From Niveibacterium sp. 24ML (lineage in GTDB: Bacteria > Pseudomonadota > Gammaproteobacteria > Burkholderiales > Rhodocyclaceae), in assembly GCF_026586805.1 (NCBI RefSeq), contig NZ_JAPFHA010000001.1, positions 248,001 to 312,000 of the forward strand: DNA of 64,000 bases. Reading direction: 5' to 3'. A program made the position numbers and the translations under genes. How positions within the stretch are numbered: the stretch's first letter is position 1; the number at the start of each line of letters is the position of its first letter. The notes under the pieces are model-generated. The model searched no databases. It saw nothing but the letters and a program-made list of their open reading frames with translations, and had not been told where the DNA came from. Positions 26,387-35,583 of the stretch are shown here, one piece after another.

Positions 26387-27073
26387 ATGCTCGACACGGT
26401 TCGCGAGGTCTCAACGCCAGAGCTGATTGCCCTGCGACTGCACTGCGCAGGCCCGGTGCCGCGTGCCTTGGCCTGGTTGATTGATCTGGCGATCCGTGGC
26501 GGCATCTACCTTGCCATTGCAATTCCGCTCAGTGCGTTTGGCAAGGGCGGCACCGGCCTCGTCCTGGTGGCGGTGTTCCTGATTGAATGGTTCTATCCGG
26601 TGCTGTTCGAGGTGCTCGGCAGGGGCGCCACGCCTGGCAAGCGGGCACTTGGTCTGGTGGTGCTCAATGGCGACGGCAGCCCGGTCGGCTGGGGGCCGTC
26701 GCTGACCCGCAACCTGTTGCGGGTGGCTGACTTCCTGCCCTTTCTCTACGCGCTGGGGCTCATCTCGATGCTGATGTCGCGCGAGTTCCGCCGCCTCGGC
26801 GACATCGTCGCCGACACCATCGTCACCTATCGCCGCAGCGCAAGCCCCTTGCCCATCGCGCCCGAGGCGCCACACTGGCGCACAAAGGCGCCGCTATCGC
26901 GCACCGCACAGCGGGCCGTGCTGGCCTTTGCCGAGCGGGCACCCCGGCTCTCGCCGGAACGCGCGGAAGAACTCGCCGAACAAGCACCGATGCTGACCGA
27001 CGACGCGCTGGGCCAGCAGGCGGTTGAGCGCCTCTACGGCCTCGCCCACCACCTCACCGGGCGCGAACGATGA
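26387..27073 (+). CDS. RDD-family membrane protein
   Basis: A 228-residue protein with an RDD domain: RALAWLIDLAIRGGIYLAI near residue 27 (the Arg and Asp of the family name), three to four membrane segments, and the conserved GATPGKRALGLVV and FRRLGDIVADTIV. RDD proteins have been linked to ion transport in some bacteria, but for members in this gene context the role is not known. The C-terminal 80 residues are hydrophilic. It overlaps the next start by four bases. Confidence 0.87.
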   Translation: MLDTVREVSTPELIALRLHCAGPVPRALAWLIDLAIRGGIYLAIAIPLSAFGKGGTGLVLVAVFLIEWFYPVLFEVLGRGATPGKRALGLVVLNGDGSPVGWGPSLTRNLLRVADFLPFLYALGLISMLMSREFRRLGDIVADTIVTYRRSASPLPIAPEAPHWRTKAPLSRTAQRAVLAFAERAPRLSPERAEELAEQAPMLTDDALGQQAVERLYGLAHHLTGRER

Positions 27074-28053
27074 GGCAGGAGCAATTCGAGGCCCGCTTCG
27101 CCGCACGCTGGGACGAGTTCGATCTGTGGTTGAAGCACACAAGACTGCCGCGCCGCCAGCGCGCCAAGCAGGCGACGCCGTTCGCCGATGTGGAGATGGC
27201 ACCGCGCTACCGTGAAATCTGCCAGCAACTCGCATTGGCCCGCTCCCGCGACTACGGCCCGGCGGTCACCGAGCGCCTGCACAGGCTTGCGCTCGAAGGG
27301 CACGACGCACTCTACGGCACGCCCGGCGGCGGCCTGTCGCGCTTTTTCGCCTACCTTGCCGGCGGCTTTGCGCAAGAGGTGCGCCGCGAGTGGCGCGTCT
27401 TGCTGGCGGCAACGCTCGCGTTCGTGCTGCCCTACGTACTCACGATGATTGCGGTGCGCGCGCAGCCTGACTTTGCCTACATCGTTCTGCCGGCGGACCA
27501 GCTTGCACAGTTCGACACCATGTACGGCCCCGACGCCGACGCGCTGGGCACGCAACGCGGTGCGCGCGACGACCTGACGATGTTCGGCTTCTACATCTAC
27601 AACAACATCGGGCTCGCATTCAAAACCTTCGCCGGCGGCTTGCTCGCGGGCCTTGGCAGCCTCGCAGCACTGCTCTACAACGGCACCTTCATGGGCACGA
27701 TCGAAGCGCATGTGGTGAACCTGGGCCATGCAGCGCGCTTCTACTCCTTCGTTGCCGGCCACAGCAGCTTTGAATTGACCGCCATCGTGCTGTGCGGCGC
27801 GGCCGGCCTGAAGCTGGGTCTGGCCTTGCTGGCGCCGGGCGATCACTCGCGCAGTGCCGCACTTCGCCAGGCGGCCCGCAGCGTGATCGGCATCGTTGCG
27901 GGCGCCGCCGCCATGCTGGTGATTGCCGCCGCCATCGAAGGCTTCTGGTCGCCCCGCACGCTGCCCTTGCCGCTCAAGCTGGGTGTGGGCGCATTCAACT
28001 GGGTGCTGGTGATCGGCTACCTCCTGTTCGCCGGGAGGCGCAATGCGCCCTGA
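27070..28053 (+). CDS. Stage II sporulation protein M (SpoIIM)-like membrane protein
   Basis: A 327-residue protein with a cytoplasmic helical N terminus of about 115 residues and five to six membrane segments of the SpoIIM/DUF95 type. The segment FYIYNNIGLAFKTFAGGLLAGLG followed by YNGTFMGT is the family signature. The organism is not expected to sporulate; in proteobacteria this family occurs next to RDD, MoxR and DUF58 genes, as here, and its job is unknown. It overlaps RDD by 4 and the next gene by 11 bases. Confidence 0.87.
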   Translation: MRQEQFEARFAARWDEFDLWLKHTRLPRRQRAKQATPFADVEMAPRYREICQQLALARSRDYGPAVTERLHRLALEGHDALYGTPGGGLSRFFAYLAGGFAQEVRREWRVLLAATLAFVLPYVLTMIAVRAQPDFAYIVLPADQLAQFDTMYGPDADALGTQRGARDDLTMFGFYIYNNIGLAFKTFAGGLLAGLGSLAALLYNGTFMGTIEAHVVNLGHAARFYSFVAGHSSFELTAIVLCGAAGLKLGLALLAPGDHSRSAALRQAARSVIGIVAGAAAMLVIAAAIEGFWSPRTLPLPLKLGVGAFNWVLVIGYLLFAGRRNAP

Positions 28054-29554
28054 GCGGCTGAGCGTTGCGCTGCGGCCACGCAACGGCTGGGAGGCCATCG
28101 ACCTGGGCGTGCGGCTGGTGCAGGCCAACGCCCGCAGCGCCTTCGCCGTCAGTTTTGCGGTGATCCTTCCCTTGGCATTGGTGGTCTTTGCCGTCGTCGG
28201 TTATGGCTTCGAGATGCCCGGCCTTGCGGCACTGATCGTCTGGTGGCTCAAGCCCTTCTATGACCGCGTGATCCTGCACAGCCTGGCGCACGCGGTGTTC
28301 GGCGAACACCCGAGCCTGCGCGCCACGCTCGCGCAGATTCCCCGCTTGCTGCGCGCCTCGCACCTGGTTTCGGGTTTGTTGTGGCGGCGCTTCGATCCGC
28401 TTCGCAGCGTGCGCCTGCCGGTTGATCAGCTCGAAGGACTCGCAGGGGCCGCCGCCCGCGCCCGGCGCCGGGTGATCACCAATCGGGTCGGCGGTGCCGG
28501 CGTCGCGCTCACCTTCTGCTTCATCCACTTTGAATACATCCTGTGGTTCGGCTTGATCGCATTGGCGGAGGGCTTCATGCCGGAGGGGATGTCCATCGTG
28601 GAGCACCTCCTCGGTAGCCTGTTTGACCCCGAAGCGCTCGACCCCACCTGGACGCTGTGGATGGATCTGAGCTTCGGGCTGATCTTTGCGGCAATCAGCG
28701 CGGCGCTCGAACCCTTCTACGTCGCCGGTGGTTTCGCGCTCTACCTCAAGCGCCGCACCGACCTTGAAGCCTGGGACGTTGAACTGCTGTTCCGCCGCGT
28801 AGCCAACGAGTCAGCCCGCTCCGTTGCGGCCGCCTTGCTCTGCGCGCTCTGCCTCGGCGCATTCCTGCCGGGCGCGCCGGCCGAAGCGGCAGACACGGCA
28901 GCGCGCCGCGAAATTGCGATCCGCGAAGCCCCCACAAAGGCGGCCGAAGTGCTGCGTGCGCCAGAGTTCGGCCACCCGACCAAACGCAAGACCCTCAGCC
29001 TGCGCGAAGAGCCGGCAGAAGCCGCAGCCCCTCCCGCGCCCTGGCTGAAACGCTGGCTCGACTTCTGGCGCGGCGCGGGTGTCTGGATGGCCGAGACCCT
29101 GCGGCTTGCCGGCTGGATCGGCATCGCGCTGGCGGTGCTTGGCCTGCTGTGGCTGCTGGCACGCCAGGCGGGCGTCTGGCGCGCACGGCGCTTGCCGCCG
29201 CCACCACCGGCGGAAATCGGCGGGCTCGACATCCGGCCTGAATCGCTGCCGGATGACGTTGCCAGCACGGCGCTCAGGCTGATCGAAAGCGGGCAAGCCC
29301 GCGATGCCCTGGGGCTGCTTTACCGCGGCGCGCTCTCACGCCTGGCCCATCACGAGCGCATCCCCTTCGGGCCCGGTGATACCGAAGGCGATTGCCTGCT
29401 GCGGGTCACGCGTGCGGGCAGCGCGCACCGCAGCTACTTTGCGCAGCTCACCCGCTGCTGGCAGTCGGTCGCCTACGCGCACAACGTCCCCTCCCACGAC
29501 GAAGCGGCGGCGCTCTGCGCCGACTGGCGCGCGAGCTTCGGGGCCCTGCGATGA
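28043..29554 (+). CDS. Membrane protein with C-terminal DUF4129 domain
   Basis: A 503-residue protein with about five membrane segments in the N-terminal 250 residues, a periplasmic-type stretch rich in Ala/Glu/Arg (about 280-335), a further membrane segment near 350-375 and a C-terminal cytoplasmic domain resembling DUF4129 (ALRLIESGQARDALGLLYRGALSRL). DUF4129 domains are also found fused to transglutaminases that accompany MoxR/DUF58 systems. No catalytic residues are recognisable. It overlaps both neighbours by 4-11 bases. Confidence 0.78.
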   Translation: MRPERLSVALRPRNGWEAIDLGVRLVQANARSAFAVSFAVILPLALVVFAVVGYGFEMPGLAALIVWWLKPFYDRVILHSLAHAVFGEHPSLRATLAQIPRLLRASHLVSGLLWRRFDPLRSVRLPVDQLEGLAGAAARARRRVITNRVGGAGVALTFCFIHFEYILWFGLIALAEGFMPEGMSIVEHLLGSLFDPEALDPTWTLWMDLSFGLIFAAISAALEPFYVAGGFALYLKRRTDLEAWDVELLFRRVANESARSVAAALLCALCLGAFLPGAPAEAADTAARREIAIREAPTKAAEVLRAPEFGHPTKRKTLSLREEPAEAAAPPAPWLKRWLDFWRGAGVWMAETLRLAGWIGIALAVLGLLWLLARQAGVWRARRLPPPPPAEIGGLDIRPESLPDDVASTALRLIESGQARDALGLLYRGALSRLAHHERIPFGPGDTEGDCLLRVTRAGSAHRSYFAQLTRCWQSVAYAHNVPSHDEAAALCADWRASFGALR

Positions 29555-30744
29555 CACGCGAGCGCCGCCTCACGATCATCCTTGTCCTTGGCCTGCTGCT
29601 GATCGGCAGCGCATGGCTGCTGCCGCGCCTTGAATGGATCGAGGTGGAGGTGCCCGGCCGTCAGAGTGGCGAGGCTCGGCGCAACAGCTCGCTCGCCGCG
29701 CGGCGCATGATCAGTGCCCTGGGCTATCGCACCCGCACCATTCACGACGCCACCGAACTGGCCCGCCTGCCGCTGAACGCAACGCTGTGGCTCAACCAGA
29801 CCCTGCCCGATCCCGCCGCTGGCCGTGCCAGCGACCAGATCGCCGCCTGGGTGAAGGCCGGCGGACATGCCGTCATCGCAGTCCCGGCAGACTGGCAACC
29901 GCGCCGTCTGGCCGAAGCCTTTGGCGTGCGTGCGCTCGGCCTCCACAGCACCAAGCATGGCGCCTTGTTGCAGTTCGAGGGCCGCAAACTGCAGGTCAGC
30001 CTGCGCCAGTGCGATGTATTCACCGCCCCGCACCCGGTCGTCTGGTCTGCCAGCGTGCATGGCTACCGGCCGATCCATCGCGGCACCGAGGACGACGATG
30101 ACTCGCGCGCCAAGCCCGCCAAGGATGTTGCCGCTGATGCCACCGCCGTGGCGCGGTTCCGCGTCGGGGCCGGGATGCTGACCGTGCTGTGCGACGACCG
30201 GCCGATGCTCAACGAAGCGCTCGGCCAGGGCGATAACGCGCGCTTCACCGCCGCCCTACTGCTCGAAGGCGCACGCGACGAAGTCATCTTCGCCACGCAG
30301 CCCGAATACCCCTCGCTGCCCGCCTGGCTGTGGCAACACGCGAGCAGCCTGCTGGCCACCGTCGCCGCACTGATCGCGCTGTTGCTGTGGCGCGCCAGCG
30401 TGCGTTTTGGCGCGCTGCAAGCGGTGCCGCCGGCCGCCCGGCCCGGCATGCGGACGCATCTGGAAGCGCTCGCCGCCTTCCTGCTCCGCCAGCAGGAATT
30501 TGACGGCCTGCTGCGCGGTCCGCGCGAGGAAGCACGCCACTTGCTCGCGCGTCTGCCGGGCGACGCGGCAAACCAGATCGACGAAGCGGCACGACGCAGC
30601 GGGCTGGACGCACACGCCGTGCGCACGGCCCTTGAAAACCGCCCGCGTGACGCCCACCAATACCAGCGACAGGCGCAAACCCTGTCGCGCCTGATCGACC
30701 GCCTGCGCACTGCGCACCAAAGCCCTGCCAGAAGGAACCCATGA
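29551..30744 (+). CDS. DUF4350-type membrane-anchored protein
   Basis: A 397-residue protein. After an N-terminal membrane anchor (LTIILVLGLLLIGSAWLLP) comes a periplasmic-looking domain of about 240 residues with the Rossmann-like pattern expected for DUF4350 (IAAWVKAGGHAVIAVP), then a second membrane segment (LLATVAALIALLLWRASVRFG) and a helical cytoplasmic tail of about 120 residues. Function unknown; the family is almost always seen beside MoxR and DUF58 genes. ATG 29551 overlaps the preceding stop (ATGA). Confidence 0.78.
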   Translation: MTRERRLTIILVLGLLLIGSAWLLPRLEWIEVEVPGRQSGEARRNSSLAARRMISALGYRTRTIHDATELARLPLNATLWLNQTLPDPAAGRASDQIAAWVKAGGHAVIAVPADWQPRRLAEAFGVRALGLHSTKHGALLQFEGRKLQVSLRQCDVFTAPHPVVWSASVHGYRPIHRGTEDDDDSRAKPAKDVAADATAVARFRVGAGMLTVLCDDRPMLNEALGQGDNARFTAALLLEGARDEVIFATQPEYPSLPAWLWQHASSLLATVAALIALLLWRASVRFGALQAVPPAARPGMRTHLEALAAFLLRQQEFDGLLRGPREEARHLLARLPGDAANQIDEAARRSGLDAHAVRTALENRPRDAHQYQRQAQTLSRLIDRLRTAHQSPARRNP

Positions 30745-31715
30745 TGACTGCCCCGCTCGAACTGGGCGATGCCCACCGCCTTGCCCGCGCCTTGCGCGAC
30801 GAAGTCAGCCGCGTTTTCATCGGCCAGGCACAGGTCGTCGATGAAACACTTTGTGCCCTGTTCGCGGGCGGCCATGTGCTGCTGGAAGGCGTGCCGGGCT
30901 TGGGCAAGACCCTGCTGGTCAAGGCGCTGGCCAAAGCTTTCGATGGCAGCTTTTCGCGCATCCAGTTCACCCCCGATCTGATGCCGGCCGATGTGACCGG
31001 CCACACCTTGTACGACGCGCGCAGCGGCCAGTTCCTTACCCGCCGTGGCCCGGTCTTCGCGAACCTCTTGCTGGCCGACGAAATCAACCGCGCGCCGGCC
31101 AAGACCCAGGCGGCCCTGCTCGAAGTGATGCAGGAAGGGCAAGTCACCCTCGACGGCAAGGCCGAAAGCCTGCCGCCGCCCTTCCTTGTCCTTGCCACCC
31201 AGAATCCGATCGAGCAGGAAGGCACCTACGCGCTGCCCGAAGCCCAGCTCGACCGCTTCCTCCTCAAGGTGCTGATCGACTACCCGGCACATGCCGACGA
31301 GCGCGCGCTGGTGGCGTGGGCCACCGGTGGCCGCGTTGGCGACCGGCTGGAAGTGGACGCCGTGCGCACGGTTGCGAACACCGGCCAGTTGCTTGCCATG
31401 CAGCAGCTTGCCGCCAGCCTGCCGGTGGACGACGCCGTGCTGGACTACGCCGTGCGGTTGGCCCGGTCCACCCGCGACTGGCCGGGCATCGCGATCGGCA
31501 GCGGGCCGCGCGGGGCCATCGCGCTGGTGCGCGCAGCGCGCGGCCGTGCCCTGCTGGCCGGCCACAACTACGTGCTGCCCGACGACATCAAGGCCGTCGC
31601 GCCCGCGGCGCTGCGTCACCGCGTCATGCGATCCCCCGAAGCAGAGATCGAAGGCCTCGAAGTAGGCGCACTGCTCGACGATCTGCTCGCACGCGTCGAC
31701 GCACCGCGCAGCTAG
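30741..31715 (+). CDS. MoxR-family AAA+ ATPase
   Basis: A 324-residue AAA+ ATPase of the MoxR branch, thought to act as a chaperone that activates partner proteins with VWA-like domains. It has Walker A GVPGLGKT, the MoxR signature FTPDLMPADVTG, Walker B LLADEINRAPAKTQAALLEVM, sensor I LATQNPIEQEGTYALPEAQ and a C-terminal lid. Two adjacent ATG codons (30741 and 30744) overlap the stop of the DUF4350 gene. The DUF58 gene 11 bases downstream is its expected partner. Confidence 0.93.
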   Translation: MMTAPLELGDAHRLARALRDEVSRVFIGQAQVVDETLCALFAGGHVLLEGVPGLGKTLLVKALAKAFDGSFSRIQFTPDLMPADVTGHTLYDARSGQFLTRRGPVFANLLLADEINRAPAKTQAALLEVMQEGQVTLDGKAESLPPPFLVLATQNPIEQEGTYALPEAQLDRFLLKVLIDYPAHADERALVAWATGGRVGDRLEVDAVRTVANTGQLLAMQQLAASLPVDDAVLDYAVRLARSTRDWPGIAIGSGPRGAIALVRAARGRALLAGHNYVLPDDIKAVAPAALRHRVMRSPEAEIEGLEVGALLDDLLARVDAPRS

Positions 31716-31726
31716 ATCGCACACCG

Positions 31727-33034
31727 ATGCTGTTACCCGCACGCCGCCTGTTGCTTGCCACCGGCCTGCTCGCCATGCTGGCGCTCGCGCCCGCCTTGCG
31801 GCCCGATTGGGCGCCCGCCTGGTTTGCGCTGGCAACGCTGCTCGTGCTGCTGGCCGCGGGCGATGCGGCCGCGAGTTGGTGGGAACACGCCCCCAGCGCA
31901 AGCCGGAAGCTGGAGCACGCGCTGCCGCTGGGCGAGCATTCGCGCGTCACGCTGCAACTGGCCTGGCACGGCCGGCGCACACGCCCCGCCGAAGTCAGCG
32001 ACCACACACCAGGCGCCTTCGAGCAGCAAGGCATGCCTGCCCGCATCCAGTTGCGCGAGGGTACGCTGGGCACCATCACCTACCGCTTGCGGCCGATCGC
32101 ACGCGGCGAGCACCGCTTCGGCCCGATCGCGGTGCGCGTCGGCTCACCGCTCGGGCTGTGGCAGCGGCAGCACCTGATTGCGGCGGACAACACGGTACGG
32201 GTGTATCCGAACTTCACTGTTTACAGCCGGCACGCGCTACTGGCCGCCGATGCGCGCACCGCCGCCAGCGGGGTGCTCAAACGTCGCCGGCGCGGGCAGG
32301 GGCTGGATTTCGAACAACTGCGCGAATACCGCGAAGGCGACACGCCGCGGCAGATCGACTGGCGCGCCACCGCGCGCCTCGGCAAGCTGATCTCGCGCGA
32401 ATATCAGGACGAACGCGACCAGCGCATCATCCTAATGGTCGACGCCGGGCGCCGCATGGGCGCGCGCGACGGCACGCTGTCGCACTTCGATCACGCCCTC
32501 GACGCGCTGCTCCTGCTGGCCTGGGTAGGGCTGCGCAACGGTGACGCCGTGGGCCTGCACACGCTCGGCGGGCACCAGCGCATGCTGGCGCCGCACAAGT
32601 CGCGCGCCACGCTGGCACGCATCCTCGACGCGGTCTACGACCTCGAACCCACCCTCGAAGCTTCTGACTTCGAAGCGGCGGCGCAACAGTTGCTGGCGCG
32701 CGACAAGAAGCGGGCGCTGGTGGTGATCCTGACCAACCTGCGTGACGAGGACGATGAAAACCTGCTCAGCGCCGTGCGCCTGCTCGGGAGCCGGCATCTG
32801 GTGCTGGTTGCCAGCTTGCGCGAACGCGCGCTGGACGAGGCCTGCGCGAGCCCGTCCCACACGACGCAAGGCCTGGCATTGCACGGTGCGGCGCTCGACT
32901 ACCGCCAGCGCCGCGACGCGAGCTTCCGGCGCCTGCGCCAGGCGGGCGTGCTGTGCCTCGACGCCACGCCCGAAAGCCTCGCAATTACAACAGTCAACCG
33001 CTATCTGGCCGTCAAGGCGGAGGGTCGCCTCTAG
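31727..33034 (+). CDS. DUF58 domain protein (partner of MoxR)
   Basis: A 435-residue protein with two N-terminal membrane segments (residues 5-45), a beta-rich middle and a C-terminal VWA-like domain. The DUF58 signature DFEQLREYREGDTPRQIDW and the following LISREYQDERDQRIILMVD are clear. The metal site is degenerate (VDAGRRMG instead of DxSxS). DUF58 proteins are thought to be acted on by MoxR ATPases. It ends the eight-gene string that starts at 24715. Confidence 0.9.
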   Translation: MLLPARRLLLATGLLAMLALAPALRPDWAPAWFALATLLVLLAAGDAAASWWEHAPSASRKLEHALPLGEHSRVTLQLAWHGRRTRPAEVSDHTPGAFEQQGMPARIQLREGTLGTITYRLRPIARGEHRFGPIAVRVGSPLGLWQRQHLIAADNTVRVYPNFTVYSRHALLAADARTAASGVLKRRRRGQGLDFEQLREYREGDTPRQIDWRATARLGKLISREYQDERDQRIILMVDAGRRMGARDGTLSHFDHALDALLLLAWVGLRNGDAVGLHTLGGHQRMLAPHKSRATLARILDAVYDLEPTLEASDFEAAAQQLLARDKKRALVVILTNLRDEDDENLLSAVRLLGSRHLVLVASLRERALDEACASPSHTTQGLALHGAALDYRQRRDASFRRLRQAGVLCLDATPESLAITTVNRYLAVKAEGRL

Positions 33035-33053
33035 GCGCCTCCGCACGCGCGGT

Positions 33054-33059
33054 TAAACT
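33054..33059 (+). promoter_or_regulatory. -10-like hexamer six bases before the TPR/DUF6445 gene
   Basis: TAAACT ends exactly six bases before ATG 33066; no Shine-Dalgarno sequence fits in the gap. The hexamer is identical to the one before ruvB and has the same spacing. Confidence 0.4.
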
Positions 33060-33065
33060 CGCCGG

Positions 33066-34364
33066 ATGAACGCACGCAAGCCCGATCCGATGATCCACCT
33101 CGCCCGTGGCATGGAACTGCATCGCCACGGACGCATCCCGGAAGCAGTGCGGGCCTATCAGAGCGCCCTGCAGATCGCGCCCGGCCTTCACGCCGCGACC
33201 AAGTATCAAGGACTGGCGCTGTTCCAGATGGGGCTGCGGGAACCGGGCCTGGCGATGATGCGCCGCGCCGCCGAGCAGCTGCCAGAAGACGCATCGGCGC
33301 ACTTCAATCTTGGCCAGGCGCTGTGCAGCGTCGGGCGCGAATCAGACGGCCTCGCGGCCTTCATGCGGGCGGCGCAGCTTGAGCCGGGCGATGCCGATGC
33401 GGCCGCCATGGCCGCCAGCCTTGCCGAGCGACTGGGCGAACGCGGCAAGGCGATCGAACTCTGGCAAAGCGTGGTCAGCGCCCGGCCGGCGTTTGCCGAG
33501 GGCTGGGACGAACTCTCGCGCCTGTGCTACCTCGACAACCAGCTCGAGGCCGCGCTCGACGCCCACCGCCGCGCCCTGGCGCTCGACCCTTCGGTGATCG
33601 AGCGGCGCCGGATCGGCTTTGCCGACCCGGACCCCGCCCAGGCGCGCCCAATCGTCAGCCTGCCGCTCGATGCCGCGCGCCATCCGTCGATGGCAAGCCG
33701 CGAAGCGCTCGATCAATTCGCTGCAGACACCGGGCTGGCGATCATTGATGAAGTCGTCCGCCATCCGCTCGGCTACCGCGAGCACGCGCTGGAGCGCGAG
33801 TTCCAGCCGGTGGCCTATGCCGGTCAGAACTTCCCCGGCCTGCAAACGCGGGGCAGCGATCCGCAGGAAATCATGACCATTGTGGCCACGGCGCTGGGTC
33901 GCCGCGTCAAGTGGATATCACCCGACAACGGCGTTTGCCGTCTCTCATACGCCGACTCGACGGCACGCACCGACATCCATGTCGACAACGAAGAGGGCGA
34001 CAACCGCGATCGCTTTGCCGCAGTGCTCTACCTCAACCTGCCCGGTCAGGAGCAAGGCGGCACGACCTTCTGGCGCCAGCTTGACACGGGCTGGACGCGG
34101 CGCCTGCCTGATGAGGACCTGAAGCGCAACGGCTTCACATCCTTCAAGGCCTTCCAGGAGAAATGGCTGCCCAACCAGAACGCGCGGCGTTTTAGCGAGC
34201 TGACCGCTGACCGCAAGGCGTGGGAGCCGATCGTCGAACTCGCAATGAAGAACAATCGCCTCGTACTGTACCGCGGCGATTTCTTCCATTCGCTCTCCAG
34301 CGTGTTCGGCAGCACACCGCAGGACGGCCGCCTGGTACAGCTGTTTTTCTTCGAGCCCGCCTGA
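33066..34364 (+). CDS. TPR repeats fused to a DUF6445/2OG-Fe(II) oxygenase-like domain
   Basis: A 432-residue soluble protein. Residues 8-180 are about five TPR-like repeats (for example PEAVRAYQSALQIAPGLHAA and DASAHFNLGQALCSVGR). Residues about 205-432 resemble the DUF6445 family, which looks like a 2-oxoglutarate/Fe(II) dioxygenase: HVD (His305, Asp307) fits the HxD iron ligands, His408 in YRGDFFHS the distal histidine, and Arg422 in DGRLVQLFFF the 2-oxoglutarate arginine. DUF6445 proteins are often seen near flavin-dependent halogenases; none is here. The target is unknown, with the TPR part probably recruiting it. Ligand assignment is my reading of spacing, not a known structure. Confidence 0.75.
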   Translation: MNARKPDPMIHLARGMELHRHGRIPEAVRAYQSALQIAPGLHAATKYQGLALFQMGLREPGLAMMRRAAEQLPEDASAHFNLGQALCSVGRESDGLAAFMRAAQLEPGDADAAAMAASLAERLGERGKAIELWQSVVSARPAFAEGWDELSRLCYLDNQLEAALDAHRRALALDPSVIERRRIGFADPDPAQARPIVSLPLDAARHPSMASREALDQFAADTGLAIIDEVVRHPLGYREHALEREFQPVAYAGQNFPGLQTRGSDPQEIMTIVATALGRRVKWISPDNGVCRLSYADSTARTDIHVDNEEGDNRDRFAAVLYLNLPGQEQGGTTFWRQLDTGWTRRLPDEDLKRNGFTSFKAFQEKWLPNQNARRFSELTADRKAWEPIVELAMKNNRLVLYRGDFFHSLSSVFGSTPQDGRLVQLFFFEPA

Positions 34365-34416
34365 CCCCGAAAAGGGCTGGTTACCTGCGGTTACAAGGCG
34401 AACGGCGACGAGCGTG

Positions 34417-34422
34417 TAAAAT
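34417..34422 (+). promoter_or_regulatory. -10-like hexamer six bases before ybgC
   Basis: TAAAAT (five of six to consensus) ends exactly six bases before the ybgC ATG. A TTACAA lies 20 bases further upstream, too far for a standard -35. No Shine-Dalgarno sequence. Head of the Tol-Pal operon. Confidence 0.4.
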
Positions 34423-34428
34423 TGTGCG

Positions 34429-34872
34429 ATGCATCGACAGCACGCTCCGTCGCATCGCTTTGCGGTGCGCGTCTACTACGAAGACACAGACGCCGCCGGC
34501 GTTGTGTACTACGCGAACTACCTCAAGTTCTGCGAACGCGCACGCACCGAATGGCTCCGCGCCCTCGGTTTCGAGCAGCAAAAGCTGCGCGAAGAACGGG
34601 CGCTGGTTTTCGTCGTGCGGACCGTCGAGGCCGAATACCTCAAGAGCGGCGTGCTCGATGACGCCCTCACCGTGGAATCCTCGATCGCCGAAATCGGCCG
34701 CTCGAAGCTGGTATTTGCTCAAACCGTGATGCGCGGCAGCGAGCGCTTGTTCGATTGCCGCGTCGGCGTGGTCTGCGTCGACTGGAACAAGCGCAAACCC
34801 GCCTCGGTTCCCCCTGACATTCGGGCGCTCATGGCGGCCCACCCTGACACTCACACGGAATCTCACCGATGA
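34429..34872 (+). CDS. ybgC: Tol-Pal-associated acyl-CoA thioesterase YbgC
   Basis: YbgC is a hot-dog-fold thioesterase acting on acyl-CoA or acyl-ACP. The 147-residue protein carries the 4-hydroxybenzoyl-CoA-thioesterase signature YYEDTDAAGVVYYANYLKF with the catalytic aspartate in DTDAAG. It is the first gene of the Tol-Pal operon, and its stop overlaps the tolQ start by four bases. Confidence 0.94.
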   Translation: MHRQHAPSHRFAVRVYYEDTDAAGVVYYANYLKFCERARTEWLRALGFEQQKLREERALVFVVRTVEAEYLKSGVLDDALTVESSIAEIGRSKLVFAQTVMRGSERLFDCRVGVVCVDWNKRKPASVPPDIRALMAAHPDTHTESHR

Positions 34873-35546
34873 CCGGTCACGACGATCTTTCAATCCTCTC
34901 CCTGATCGCGCAAGCCAGCCTTGTCGTCAAGCTTGTGATGGCGCTTCTGGCCGGCGTGTCGTTCATGTCGTGGTACTGGATCTTCCGCAAGGGGATCTCG
35001 ATCCGCGCCGCGCGCGCCCATACGGCCGATTTCGAGAAGGAGTTCTGGAGTGGCGGCGACCTGGGCGCCATGTATCGCAGCGCCGCCGCCTCGCGCGAAG
35101 CGGTCGGGCCGCTGGGCCGCATCTTCGAAGCAGGCTACCGCGAATTCGCAAAACTGCGCGGCCAGCCCAATCTCGACGCCTCCGACATCATCGACGGCGC
35201 ACGGCGCGCGATGCGCGCCACCTACCAGCGCGAACTCGACGATCTGGAAGCGCACACCGCCTTCCTCGCAACCACCGGTTCGGTGAGCCCCTATGTCGGC
35301 CTCTTCGGTACCGTGTGGGGCATCATGAATGCCTTCCGCGGCCTCGGCGATGTGGGCTCGGCAACCCTCGCGCATGTCGCGCCCGGCATCGCAGAAGCCC
35401 TGGTTGCCACCGCGATCGGCCTGTTTGCCGCAATCCCTGCCGTGGTGGCCTACAACCGCTTCGCCTACGACATCGACCGCCTTGCCAACCGCTTCGAGAG
35501 CTTCATGGAAGAGTTCTCGAACATCCTGCAGCGCCAGCTCAAATGA
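34869..35546 (+). CDS. tolQ: Tol-Pal proton channel subunit TolQ
   Basis: TolQ forms the pentameric proton channel with TolR that powers outer-membrane constriction at division. The 225-residue protein has three membrane segments: near residues 17-37, then after a cytoplasmic loop of about 100 residues two more (TGSVSPYVGLFGTVWGIMNAF and HVAPGIAEALVATAIGLFAAIPA), with the conserved ExbB/TolQ/MotA residues. It is normal in length. Confidence 0.95.
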   Translation: MTGHDDLSILSLIAQASLVVKLVMALLAGVSFMSWYWIFRKGISIRAARAHTADFEKEFWSGGDLGAMYRSAAASREAVGPLGRIFEAGYREFAKLRGQPNLDASDIIDGARRAMRATYQRELDDLEAHTAFLATTGSVSPYVGLFGTVWGIMNAFRGLGDVGSATLAHVAPGIAEALVATAIGLFAAIPAVVAYNRFAYDIDRLANRFESFMEEFSNILQRQLK

Positions 35547-35583
35547 CCCTGCCCGCACGACTCACCGCCAGCGGGGGCGCGTC

